Below are positions 1 to 9,791 of a DNA stretch of 64,000 nucleotides, piece by piece. Position 1 is the stretch's first letter. Every line of letters starts with the position of its first letter. The notes under the pieces are model-generated. The model saw only the letters and a program-made list of their open reading frames with translations. It did no database searches and was not told the DNA's origin. Source of the stretch: Puccinia triticina (taxonomy: Eukaryota; Basidiomycota; Pucciniomycetes; Pucciniales; Pucciniaceae). Position numbers and translations under genes: made by a program. The stretch lies in the NCBI RefSeq assembly GCF_026914185.1, contig NC_070571.1:2418001-2482000 (forward strand), written 5' to 3'.

Positions 1-2
1 TC

Positions 3-803
3 ACCAAGGAAAATGTTGAGCTACAAGAACACCTTTTGTCATTTAAAGCAGAATATTTGGATCAAGCGGCTGTCAATAGTGATCTCAATGACAGTCAGAA
101 GTCAGATATCTTGAAAATTTGCTTTGACAACAAACAAGCCTTCTGTACATCGGAAGAACCCATTGGTAACATTAAAAACCACGATATGAGTATAGAATTG
201 ACAGTACAAGCTCCATATCCTCCCATTCTACGGAAACCAGCTTATCCGTCGAGCCCCAAGTCACAACAAGCTCTAGAAACCCATTTTAAGGAACTACTTG
301 ACCTCCAAGTCATCAGGAAAGTTGGTCACAATGAGCAAGTGGAAATGACTACTCCAGTCATGATAGCCTGGCATAATGAAAAATCACAAATGGTTGGAGA
401 CTTCAGGGCCCTAAACACGTATACTAAAGCTGATCATTACCCTATACCGCGGATTGAACACGCCTTGCATAATTTATCCAAAGAAAGATACATCACTACT
501 ATGGATGTCCTGAAAGGTTTTCACCAAATCCCTATAAAAGAAGATAGCTGCAAATTCCTTCGAATTATATGCCATCTAGGAGTCTTTGAGTACCTGCGCA
601 TGCCTTTTGGTATAAAGAATGCACCTTCACACTTTCAGAGAATGATGGACTCTATCTTTGGCCAGTACATTAGACAAGGTTGGATGATGGTGTATATTGA
701 TGACATTATAATATACTCGGACGACTGGGAAGACCACAAATCAAAAGTTAGGCTGATACTTGAAAAAGCTATAGGGATTGAAAATGTCCATCAAAAAATG
801 TAA
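3..803 (+). pseudogene. Ty3/gypsy pol fragment: reverse transcriptase
   Basis: The frame is open from the window edge, so the true start lies to the left. It holds the RT fingers and palm: a DFRALN-type motif near residue 130 of the visible part, MPFGIKNAP, and the catalytic YIDDIIIYS box near 695-720. RT copies element RNA into cDNA in the cytoplasmic particle. The frame ends at 803 in a short nonsense tail. The expected continuation into the connection domain (SIKKCNFGY) is in another frame from about 778, so a small indel near 770-790 breaks the gene. Confidence 0.9.
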
Positions 804-1215
804 CTTTGGATATGGAGAACTCAAAGCCTTAGGGCGCATATTTTCGGGTCTCATGCTAGCAGTGGATCAACATAAAGTAGCAGCGGTACTGCTAAATCCC
901 ATGCCAAGTAATAAGAAAGAAATGATGTCCTTCTTAGGTTTCTGTAGTTACTATAGACAGTTTGTACCACAGTTCGCCAATATTAGTAAATCCCTGTATG
1001 CCATCTGTAATGAAGACACTATCTTTGAAATGACCTATGAAAGAGTTCAGGCGTATGAAGAATTAAAAAGACTTATGACACATGCCCCTGTGTTAGCTCA
1101 ACCAGATTACAATAAGCCTTTCATATTATACATTGATGCATGCCTTGAAGGACTAGGAGCAGCGCCCACCGGAACTAGTTTCCAGCTTACCCACAACACT
1201 AAGTCCGGATTATAA
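778..1215 (+). pseudogene. Ty3/gypsy pol fragment: RT connection and start of RNase H
   Basis: This frame continues the polyprotein after the frameshift. It has the gypsy-type motif FLGFCSYYRQFVPQFANI and then the beginning of RNase [16 protein letters not shown], with the first catalytic Asp. The RNase H domain stops there: the other acidic residues are absent and the next recognisable sequence is the zinc-binding linker of integrase in a third frame. This implies an internal deletion of several hundred bases near 1170-1190. It is not functional. Confidence 0.85.
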
Positions 1216-2635
1216 ATTAGGAAAGCTTACACTCCTAGATGGGTTATTATACTATAGGCACAGGCACTCTAGCGTCCTAGTACTTTGTGACAAACAGCAA
1301 GTTTCTGATATCCTGAAAGAGTGTCATGACGCGGTAGCCTCAGGTCACTTCTCTGAAGAACAGACTATAGAAAGAGTACGGAATACAGCTTGGTGGGTCA
1401 ACTGGAAAACAGAAGCACAAGAGTACATCAAATCTTGTGATGCATGCCAGAAATCTAATAAAAAAACAGGAAAAAGATTTGGTCTTCTGCAAAAGATTGA
1501 GGAACCTACGTCCCAGTGGGAAATTATCAATATGGATTTTGTAACGGGACTCCCACCAGCAGGAGCATACTCTTTCAATTCGGTTCTAGTAATAGTAGAC
1601 CGCTTCTCTAAAAGAGCCCGCTTCATCCCTAATCATAAAGATGACACGGCAATGGAGGTAGCCATATTATTTTGGAATAGATTAATGTCAGACGTTGGGA
1701 TTCCTAAAATCATTATTAGTGACCGGGATCCTAAATTTACATCAGAATTTTGGCGTAATCTTCATGACATGTTGGGAACTAAACTTGCTTTCTCCACAGC
1801 TTATCACCCTCAAACTGATGGATTGGCAGAAAGGATGATACAGACTCTAGAAGATATGCTCCGTAGATTCTGTTCCTTCGGACTCGAATTCAAAAACCAA
1901 GACGGGTATACTCACAACTGGGTTAGCCTTCTCCCAGCACTGGAAATAGCTTACAATAGCAGTAAACACTCCACAACTAAACATGCGCCATATGTTCTAG
2001 AACGTGGATGGATCCCTAGAATGCCTAAGAACACGGTGAATGACAAACTGCCTCATGTTCATCCTACAGCCGGAGACTTCAAGAAAATGCTGGATTTTGC
2101 ACAGGAACATGCCAAGAAATGTGTGAATGATGCGGTTGAATATAACAAGAATCGCTGGGATAAAAGCCATAGAGAGCCAGAATTCAATATTGGACAAAAA
2201 GTGCTACTCTCTACAGTTAATTTTAATAATTTGGGAGGAAACAAGAAGCTGAAACCTTTGTTTGTAGGTCCATTTGTTATCAAACAATTACATGGGAGAA
2301 ATGCAGTAGAAGTAATTCTTAGTGAAGAACTTTCACGCAAACACCCGGTATTCTCTGTCAGTCTAATCAAACCTTACATTCCAAGAAAGGATGAAATTCC
2401 AGAAGTTCAACCTGCTATCCCCCTGGAAGAACAAGTGAGTTCCACAAAACTTCAAGTACAGAAGATTCTAAAAGACAAAAAAGAAGGCATAAATGGAAAA
2501 GATGTGCGCCTGTACTTAGTCAGATACAGAAATCATTCAGCTGATAAGGATGAGTGGCTACCAGAAAACAATATTCCTGATGGCGCTATACATCTCAGAA
2601 ATTACAGAGTTTCTAAAAGAGCCAGAAACCTTTGA
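1190..2635 (+). pseudogene. Ty3/gypsy pol fragment: integrase with chromodomain
   Basis: A long open frame of about 480 codons with no start of its own; it is the C-terminal part of a polyprotein. It begins with an HHCC zinc-binding domain (H..H..CDACQ, 1325-1450). The catalytic core follows, with Asp in [11 protein letters not shown], Asp in SDRDPKF and Glu in [13 protein letters not shown] (D,D,E). A GPF/Y-like segment (FVGPFVI) comes next, and a C-terminal chromodomain ([17 protein letters not shown]). Integrase inserts the cDNA; in chromoviruses the chromodomain is thought to steer insertion by binding chromatin. This segment alone is open, but the upstream breaks make the element non-autonomous. 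Confidence 0.92.
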
Positions 2636-2652
2636 TTTTTTCTATAGTCTCA

Positions 2653-2669
2653 TCTTAAGGGGTAGGAAA
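2653..2669 (+). other. Polypurine tract of the gypsy element
   Basis: A purine-rich run (aaggggtaggaaa) ends directly before the TGTCAGCC start of the LTR. This is the position and composition expected for the plus-strand primer of an LTR retrotransposon. Confidence 0.8.
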
Positions 2670-3603
2670 TGTCAGCCGGCTACACTGCGCAAGCCATCAT
2701 GACAATAAAATAATAAAGAGACATTATTACTTGTCACTAGCGCCCTGCGCGCGCCCAGTGGAAACATTATAAGAGACATTATTACTTGATTAAAACCAAC
2801 CAAGTCAATAGCGCCCAGCGCGCGCCTGGCGAAACTACCTGAAACCCTTATTACATACAAAAAGCCTTGCCTCCTGCGCACCGCGGCAAATAGAATAAAA
2901 ATAATTATATCATAAGAAAGAAACTGTCACAGTAATGTAATAACATAGACAAGTGACAGACAAGTAACAAATAAACAAATCAGGTGACTGTCCTTTTTAC
3001 AAACTGTCACTCAAAAACTCTAAACCGTCATACTCCCAAGATCGGATGGAGTATGACTTATTTCCAACAAATACTCTTCCGACCAATACTTCCACCGCAT
3101 GAAGAGTCCTCCCCAGGGAACCATTGGGTTATTTAAGGAGGTAAGCTCTCCCTCCCAGATTGGTTTCTTCAGCTTACTACACCAATTCAAAACCCTGACC
3201 GCCATTCTCCACTCATCTTCTTGATCAGTTTCCATCAAGATCTTGACAAGACTTTGCTTTCAGGATCTCGCCGTTTTAAGCCTGCTTTCACAGTTTTTGC
3301 TCTGTTTTTGAGCTTGTCGTCGAACTAGGAAGGATACCCTCAAGTGAGTTTAAACCCTTCCTTGATTCGAGCCGCTCTCCAACTATCCAATACCTGGGAT
3401 CCCAACCACACCTGCATAGCAGGCCCCAGCATCATCTCTGGAGGGATATAAACCACCCCCGCTCCGCCGGGCCCCTCCTTTTTGTTATTTTTGTTATTTC
3501 TCCGAAATAAAACACCTACCTTTATTCATATTTCATCCCCACTTCTATCCCATCAGCTGGTGTCGCCAGAAGAGTTCTGCTCTTAGCATCACCTAGCCTG
3601 ACA
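2670..3603 (+). repeat. 3' LTR of the gypsy element (934 bp)
   Basis: It begins TGTCAGCCGGCTAC and ends CTAGCCTGACA, so it has the TG...CA termini of an LTR. A second copy of the family lies at 21175-22127, with the same start, a shared CGGGCCCCTC block and the same end. No gene is seen inside. Confidence 0.9.
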
Positions 3604-5029
3604 AGAGGGGATGTGAGAGGGCGGGCAAGGGGCAGCAAGGGGCACCTCTGGAGACCTTGTATAGCCTGCAAGTGTCACATAAGCAGGCTATTGAGTAGGT
3701 AGTATGCAGTCAACTGTGGTGAGTCAAGGACCCATATTCTGTGCTGGTGCACCTTGAGTGTGTAGCTTGTTCAGCATCTCAAGGTCAAACATGCTGTAGT
3801 GCTCATGCAGTAGACTGAGGCAAATTTTCAACTTTTCAAATGAGCATTCCCCTGAGCACCCTTTTATTTGCTTTTAGTAAACACTCCATTTGCCATTGAA
3901 TCCAGCCAGAATAACATAAAAAGGGTATGTACACATGAAAGAGATATGTACATCTGAAAGAAATATGTATGCATGAAAGTGGAATGTGGGAAGGTGTAAT
4001 GTGTATTAACCATAAACCGGATATGTCCTCATGATGAAAGGGGTACACCACGGCTCCACTTGTAAAGTGAGTTGCGCGGCGGGCAGACCCTCCCGTCAGA
4101 TTTGGGTTGGGTCGTCCTGGCAGGACGTCAAGCAGCCCTTTGGGTTGGCCCAACCCTGCCCAACCACCTGTTGGCTGTTCCTCCCAACAGGGAGGGCAGG
4201 CCAACCTCGTCTGACCGTGCCAACCCGCGAGGCAGCATGGTTGGCTTGTCTGATAGGTCTGGCCAACCCATCTGCTGTTGAAGGGAACAAGGGATGAATA
4301 CTGAAGTTCACAGACAAACAGTCTTGTGACACTCAGGAGTGAGAGAAAGATATGGTTCTGATTCACTGGGGGAAGAAACTCCTAGAACAACTCAGTATAG
4401 ACTATATACAAGTTGTTAGTGTTATGGATTGAAGCATACTACATAATGGATATAAGCATATCTCAACATCTGCCCGGTGGGTCAGCATGATTGGCTTGCC
4501 CTTGAGGTTGTCAACAGGTTGGCTGCCCCCGGAAATGAGCCAACCTTCCCAATGAGTCACCGGACTAGTCAACCTGTCTGCTGGCCCAAGGTCAGAAACT
4601 CACTTGAAAAAGTGAGTTTCCTGAGACCACCAGTACAATCTTCCAAGACTGCTTGCAGATTGTATTTTATATAGAATAGAAAAAAAAATGTTGGACTTTG
4701 CAATGTTTGCTCTTCATGATAAGTAGAGCAATGTTTGCTCTCCATGATAAGTAGAGAGTGTGGTATATGATGTTGCCTAAGGTTGGTACTGACATTAACA
4801 TTGTTTTTACCACAGTGGTTGTGAGCAATTGCAGCAGTGAGTGAGCCGTGTGCAAATGCATGGGGCGGTTGCTGGATCAACTCCCCCATTTGATACTTTT
4901 TGCTGCTTGGATCTCATCATGACCCTGGGCCCCGCAGCCAACGTCTGGGTAATCCCAGCTTGAAGCCCAATGTCCAGGTACAATTCATGGACTAGCAGCT
5001 GTTGGGGGCAGCCCAACCTTCCCAACATA
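3604..5029. other. Repeat-rich intergenic stretch, no gene recognised
   Basis: It contains degenerate copies of the CATGAAAG-GTATGTA minisatellite (about 3915-4050), a GC-rich block with repeated TTGGCC/GCCAAC words (about 4060-4310 and 4480-4570), and a 28-29 bp direct duplication (about 4701-4757). The ORFs here overlap on both strands, follow the repeats, and match no family I know. Confidence 0.6.
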
Positions 5030-5213
5030 CAGTGACCCCGCCATGTAAGCATAAGGATGGTGGACAAAAGTCCTATGCTTACATCGCGGTATGCTTCTTA
5101 TCAAGGTAAAATCCCAGCAAAACCAAGAGAATGGTCGCGGGAAATCTACATTTATGCTATGCTTACATCGTGATTATGCTTACATCGTGAATGCTTACAT
5201 GGCGGGGTCACTG
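5030..5213 (+). mobile_element. TA-flanked MITE, CAGTGACCCC family, copy 1
   Basis: Terminal inverted repeats of 22-23 bp (CAGTGACCCCGCCATGTAAGC at the left, its complement at the right) bound 184 bp. TA dinucleotides lie on both sides (5028-5029, 5214-5215). A TA target duplication fits the Tc1/mariner/pogo superfamily. There is no coding capacity. The interior repeats TGCTTACATCG. An inverted copy lies at 49375-49557. Confidence 0.88.
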
Positions 5214-5299
5214 TATACTCCTCCCAACGTCTGCAGTGCAAAGGTTTACTGCAGGGGTGGAGAAGGAGTGGCCAACGTCGGGCCAGACGTTGGCCTGCA

Positions 5300-5815
5300 G
5301 TCCAACTGTATGTATGCATGAAAGGAGTATGTATGAATGAAAGTGGTATGTATGCATCAAAGGGGTATGTATGCATGAAAGGGTTATGTGCAGTAAGGGG
5401 TATTACTATTTGTGCATGAAAGGGATATGTAAACATCAAAGGGGTATTTAACCTGAATGATGAAAGGGGTATTTAAAGGGATGTAAAAACTCAAAGGGGA
5501 CATGTAAACATGAAAGGGTCATGAACACATGATGAAAGGGGTATCTACACATTGTGAAAGTGATACATTCACATGAAAGGGATACACACACATGAAAGGG
5601 GTATGTGAAGAGGTATGTACACATTATGAGAGGGGTGAATGCATACAAAAGGGATATCACCAGGAAAAAACAATGATCACTTGTCTGCAAGTGACATCAA
5701 AAAGTACAAAGGCCCCTTTCTACTTTGCTATGTCACTTGTTGGCAAGGGATCATTCTTTTTTCCTGGTGTATGTGCTCATGAAACGGGTATGCGCACATG
5801 AAAGGGGAATTCACA
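5300..5815 (+). repeat. Minisatellite of about 20-bp units (CATGAAAGGGGTATGTA)
   Basis: About twenty imperfect tandem units of the pattern CATGAAAGGGGTATGTATG run from about 5305 to 5650, resuming at about 5775-5810. Related units also occur at about 3915-4050. Apparent ORFs here are products of the repeat. Confidence 0.8.
5658..5769. mobile_element. Short palindromic MITE-like insertion in the minisatellite
   Basis: The arms CACCAGGAAAAAACAATGATC and the complement of GATCATTCTTTTTTCCTGGTG enclose a second inverted pair (CTTGTCTGCAAGTGACAT and ATGTCACTTGTTGGCAAG). Almost the whole 112 bp can fold on itself. It interrupts the minisatellite, which suggests a later insertion. Confidence 0.6.
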
Positions 5816-6022
5816 CAGGTATCAACTCAGTATTTTGGAGCCTGTACTCAGTTTTTTGTACCTTAGACTCACTCTTGCATAAATTATGCAATGTGCATGT
5901 AATCAACCAGTGCTTGATTCTCGCATGAGGCACAGCTTGCCTTGAGCTCTTGCATCTCAACTGCAATCAGTTTCCCAAGTTTTTTTGCAGTGGGGTACTC
6001 CCCTCAAAAGAGAAATGGTTAA

Positions 6023-7092
6023 TTGATCCATTGGTTCTAAACCAAGATAAATTCACCATTATCTTTGGATCAGAACCAATGGGAGGGCAGAGCTGGATGG
6101 AGCTGTGTCCAAACCATGGAAAACAAGGTTACTACACACTTCTGACCAATTTTTGCCCATTTTTTTCATATCCTCACCAATCCCTAAACCCAACAATGGG
6201 CCACTACGCTACGCTACGCTCCGGGCCAATATCCGTTAGTGTATCCGTGGTTATTTGGAGAGACAATTGGGGTATTGTTATCCCCAATTATAGCCCAATA
6301 CACTAACAGTTAGTGTATCTAAAGTTTCTCATTGAAGATCTTGGGTATTGTTATCTAGAATACACTCAAAATACACTAACAGGTAGTGTATTTCTTTTGG
6401 ATAACCAACATTTCCCTGAAAGTTAGTGTATCAGTGTTAGGATAAAAATCTTCTGCACTACAGTATCTGTTATTTCATGGTTTTTAGCCTCTAGAAAATG
6501 ATTCTCAAAACATCATGTCCTAGATTTATTTTTTTTGTAACACAAAACCAACTTTACTACCAAAAATATCAATACACTGAAAGTAATTTTATCATTAATT
6601 GCAGAGATAAACTGACAGTTATTGTATTTGTTATCAGGAATAACAACAGATAACAATCATGAAACTAGGATTTGGTTATTGTTAACCTGGCATATTTCAG
6701 CTACACTAACAATACAATAACAGCCAAAAAGAATAACATCAAAAAGATGTATTGTTATTGCAATAAAATCAAGGATAACAGTATTATTTGTGTAGTGCAG
6801 TGGAAAAAACTAAAAATACACTACACTAACAATACAGTTAGTGTATCAGCCCACCGTTGCTAAACCCTAACCCCCAAATGTGGGATGAGGGCAGGTGGGA
6901 TTGAACCAGCAACCTGCCTGTTAGCTGGTTTGCAGACTAGGCTATGAAAAAATTTCTGCAAAGGGCTGTTTGGGAGAATTTATCACCCAGGCCAGCTCTG
7001 CTCAGCTCCATGCAGGTCTGCCCTCCCTTTGGTTCCAAACCAAAGATAATGGTGAATTTATCTTTGGTTTGTAACTGAGGAAATTGGATCAA
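6023..7092. mobile_element. Foldback element with about 85-bp inverted ends, interrupted by a hAT-like MITE
   Basis: 6023-6105 and 7001-7092 are inverted copies: both contain TTGATCCA, AAATTCACCATTATCTTTGG, GGGAGGGCAG and a GGAGCT-type segment in mirrored order. The hAT-like insertion at 6192-6859 lies between them. I see no coding sequence and no clear outer target duplication. Confidence 0.65.
6192..6859. mobile_element. hAT-like non-autonomous element, CAACNRTGGGC family, copy 1 (668 bp)
   Basis: The ends are AACAATGGGCC and GCCCACCGTTG, inverted with respect to each other. The eight bases ctaaaccc lie on both sides (6184-6191, 6860-6867). An 8-bp duplication fits the hAT superfamily; if the leading C belongs to the element the duplication is 7 bp. 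The interior is AT-rich with several inverted TTAGTGTAT/ATACACTAA words and no coding frame. Copy 2 is at 31003-31330. Confidence 0.82.
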
Positions 7093-7910
7093 CACAGGTG
7101 CCTTAAAAACAAGGTGATTGGAAGGAGGGAGAAGACCCTCCTTTGAGTCACAGAGGTTTTAGATATAATCTTGGTGACCAGCCTTCTGATTGCTTCTGGT
7201 TGCAGAGGTTATACAGAAGTGATGGAGAGGTTATACAAACTCTGGAACCAGAAGGGACTCCTACTGGTCATCTAGGTTGTATTACCTTTGCAAAAGGAGG
7301 CAATTCCTTCCGTTCATTGACATTGTATTGTCTTGGCAATTGAAGTGGATTCCTTCTGCTGTACCTCCTCTGCAACCCAAAGGGATTCTTTCCAGTCCTG
7401 GAGGTTGGGCAAACTCTGAAATCAGAGGCAACCCTTTTGGTTGCCAGTTTTATGCAACCTGTGGGTCATGGGACTGCAGGGAAGAAAAAAAATCCCCCCC
7501 CCTGATGGGGAGAGAATTGGCAGGTTACTTAAACAGTCAACTCATTTATAGTTTATCTATCAGTTTATCTATCAGGTGTTCATTGTGCAGGTGTTGTTGG
7601 GACTGTTCCAAATATTACACCCAATACACAATATATTAGAGACGTATCACTGGGATTGGCCCCCCAAAACAATACATCTCTTACCAAAACCATGTATTGG
7701 CTGGAGTGATACAATACATGGTTGGTAAAAACCCTGGATTGGATAAGCCAACACAATACAGATAAATAGGTGATGTTACAGCATTGTGCTATGCTACATC
7801 ACGCCATGTGTTACATTAGTCTATGTTTGTTATTCAGGTGGAAGGTCAACGACTCTCATATTACACAAGGTGACTCCCAAAAAACATAGAAGGAAATATT
7901 TAAAAATTAA
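7093..7910. other. Intergenic, no gene recognised
   Basis: Short ORFs only, none with a known domain. Local inverted words around an ATACATG core (7620-7760) suggest another decayed repeat. Confidence 0.5.
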
Positions 7911-8132
7911 GGCCCTGTTTGGCAGTGTCATATTACTCAGCATAATAATAGGAAACATGCTACATTATATATGGGAAAACATGTCTTTTTAGGATAATCT
8001 TTTGAAAGTAAACCCTCATAAGGCTTGACAGTTTACTTCCAAAAGATCAGGCGCAAAAGTAGTGTCTTACACAATGTGAGGGGACATGGCAAGATTATTT
8101 ATTGTGTAATAATCACGCTGCCAAACAGGGCC
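7911..8132. mobile_element. Tourist-like MITE, GGCCCYGTTTGGC family, copy 1
   Basis: The inverted ends GGCCCTGTTTGGCAGTGT and the complement of CACGCTGCCAAACAGGGCC enclose 222 AT-rich bases. The flanks are TAA and TAC, so any 3-bp target duplication is imperfect. A shorter member of the family lies at 33825-33985. The TIR start resembles PIF/Harbinger-type MITEs; the superfamily is not certain. Confidence 0.8.
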
Positions 8133-8398
8133 TACAAAAATGAAAAAAGGCAGATGACTCCCAAATATTTGCCCAATTTGGTCGACTACTCCCGAAGTAC
8201 CCGTGACCCAAAAAGGGGTCCTATTTGGCATTCACAAGGGAGGTCAGGTCATGATAAGGATTTAACAGTGCAAGTTCAATTATAAACAGGTAGATCGTGT
8301 GTACATAGCTTCCGAGTGAAACTTTCGATGTTGCCCAACACCGAGCGAAACCGTGGACGAAGGTAGGATTGAGATAGGGGCAGAGGCTGGAGTCAGGG

Positions 8399-9452
8399 CT
8401 ATCTAGCGCTAGTGCAGCGGATCTTGGTCGGTCTTTCAGGGCATGGCTCTCGCTCAGCAGAGGAATGTAAGCTATCGGGCAGGTCTCTCTTGCGAGAAGC
8501 TTGGACGGTCGATTTGCGGCCACGGTCTTCGGCACGGCGCTTAGAGAGCGAACAGGAGTTCATCTTTTTAGCACAGCGTTTGCAGAGGTTCAGCTTCACC
8601 TCGGCCAACTTCCGGACGCCGTGTTCGAGGTATCCGAATGAGGTCTGGAGCTCCTGCAGCAACACTTTAGAGCTCGATGGCTCGGGCCGTCCCGAGTCCC
8701 TTCCGAACTCTTCTAAGGGGATGAACGAGCGTTGGGCTTCGAAGTCCGCAAAGGCTCCCAAGGGGTGCGGTTTCCTCGAGAGAGTCCGGGGTGGGGTTTT
8801 CGGACCCAGTTCGTGGTGGACACATCGTAGGTTGGCACAGGTGAAGTGCCCCTTGCCATCGACTACTTCGCTGGCCGTTCTCCATCGCATTGCCACCTAC
8901 AAGACAAATAAATGAGTTGGATCGGGGGCGAATGGTCTAGATCAGAATTTGCAGCATCTCATTTCGGGGTGCAATCTTCTGGGCAGGAGATAGGGTGGAA
9001 ATTCCGGGGTAAATGATACTTGCTTTTCCCTCTTTCCATCGAGACAGGTCGCAAACCGCAAGCTCCTTGAACAGCTGGTCGTAGGTCTTCTTTGCCAGTG
9101 CGTCCTCCCAGCTCAAGTTCTGTTCATCGCAATCACGGATAAACCTGAACAACGATATATCCCGAGTGGTGTTACAGATAATTGGTAAGTCAGTGGTGGG
9201 TCCGGGAGAGACCATCGACGAGGAGAGTGTGGAGGCAGGGAGACTGCTGACTGGTGTCTCTCGATCAAGATATCGAGCTCGGTCTTAGAAGTTGGTAGGG
9301 TGGGTGGTGTTCTCCCGTAGAAACTGTGTATGTATGTATGTCCAGTCAGTCAGTCAGTCAAGCGTGGGCAAAAGCAGGGGAGAGCGGAGAGGAAGTGGTC
9401 GCTTTACATACTTCTTGGATCGATGTCTGACTGCAGCCGATGACTCAGGCAT
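8399..9452 (-). CDS. FRA10AC1-like conserved nuclear protein
   Basis: Four exons read on the minus strand: 9452-9412, 9323-9252, 9144-9024 and 8896-8399 (stop), about 243 residues. The phases agree at every junction. Donors are GTATGT, GTCAGC and GCAAGT; the third intron is therefore GC-AG. Matches to the family as I know it are TSKTELDILIERHQF (near residues 25-40), LSWEDALAKKTYDQLFKEL, MRWRTASEVVDGKGHFTC (near 80-100) and FGYLEHG...LCKRCAKKMN near 170-190. Two cysteine pairs, CANLRC and CKRC, could bind a metal. Human FRA10AC1 is nuclear and reported with spliceosomes; its role is poorly known. An insert of about 50 residues rich in Pro/Ser separates the first Cys pair from FGYLEHG. The C-terminus is basic. 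It is divergent from NUP85, 339 bp away. A short (GTAT)n(CAGT)n run lies in intron 1. Confidence 0.85.
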
Positions 9453-9791
9453 TTTCAAGTTTCCAGTCTGGGTATGTGGTGTGGGTTGGTGTAGAATTGT
9501 TCTCGGTTGGTTGGGATCAGTTGGGCCTTGATATTTATGTTGATACACACCACAATGGGGGATACACAACACAGGGGATGTAACGCTCAAGGGGGGGCTA
9601 TTTTGAATACAGGATATGCCCTTCAGGACAAAGGGGGGTCCTCCTCCCGTGGGCTGGCTCGGTGTCCCCGGCCCCCGGCAGCTCACTGAGCCGGCGGTGG
9701 TGGGCAAACCTCAAGCGTCGCGCCTTGAAGAATTTCTATTGCAACCAGAAGGAACATCGATCGAGAGATAAATACGTCGGATTCCCTCAAG
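9453..9791. promoter_or_regulatory. Shared divergent promoter region of the FRA10AC1-like gene and NUP85
   Basis: These 339 bp separate two start codons pointing away from each other, so both promoters must lie here. I see no clear TATA box; the region is GC-rich near 9640-9700. Confidence 0.5.

Larger units (their letters stand above)
1..3603 (+). mobile_element. Ty3/gypsy (chromovirus) LTR retrotransposon, 5' part outside window
   Basis: Domain order on the plus strand is reverse transcriptase, RNase H remnant, integrase and chromodomain, followed by a polypurine tract and a 934-bp 3' LTR. RT before integrase with a C-terminal chromodomain is the Ty3/gypsy chromovirus order. The element is dead: the frame breaks near 770-790 and most of RNase H and the linker is lost near 1170-1190. 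The 5' LTR, gag and protease lie left of the window. The five bases after the LTR (agagg, 3604-3608) would be the right target duplication, but the left copy is not visible. Confidence 0.93.

Noticed and set aside
4031..4366. Overlapping ORFs on both strands in a GC-rich block
   Set aside because: Repetitive TTGGCC composition explains the absence of stops. No domain.
6883..6950. tRNA-like stretch on the minus strand (GGTTCAATCCC and a GCA anticodon-like loop)
   Set aside because: No D-arm can be formed and the acceptor strands do not pair. At best a decayed tRNA-derived fragment.
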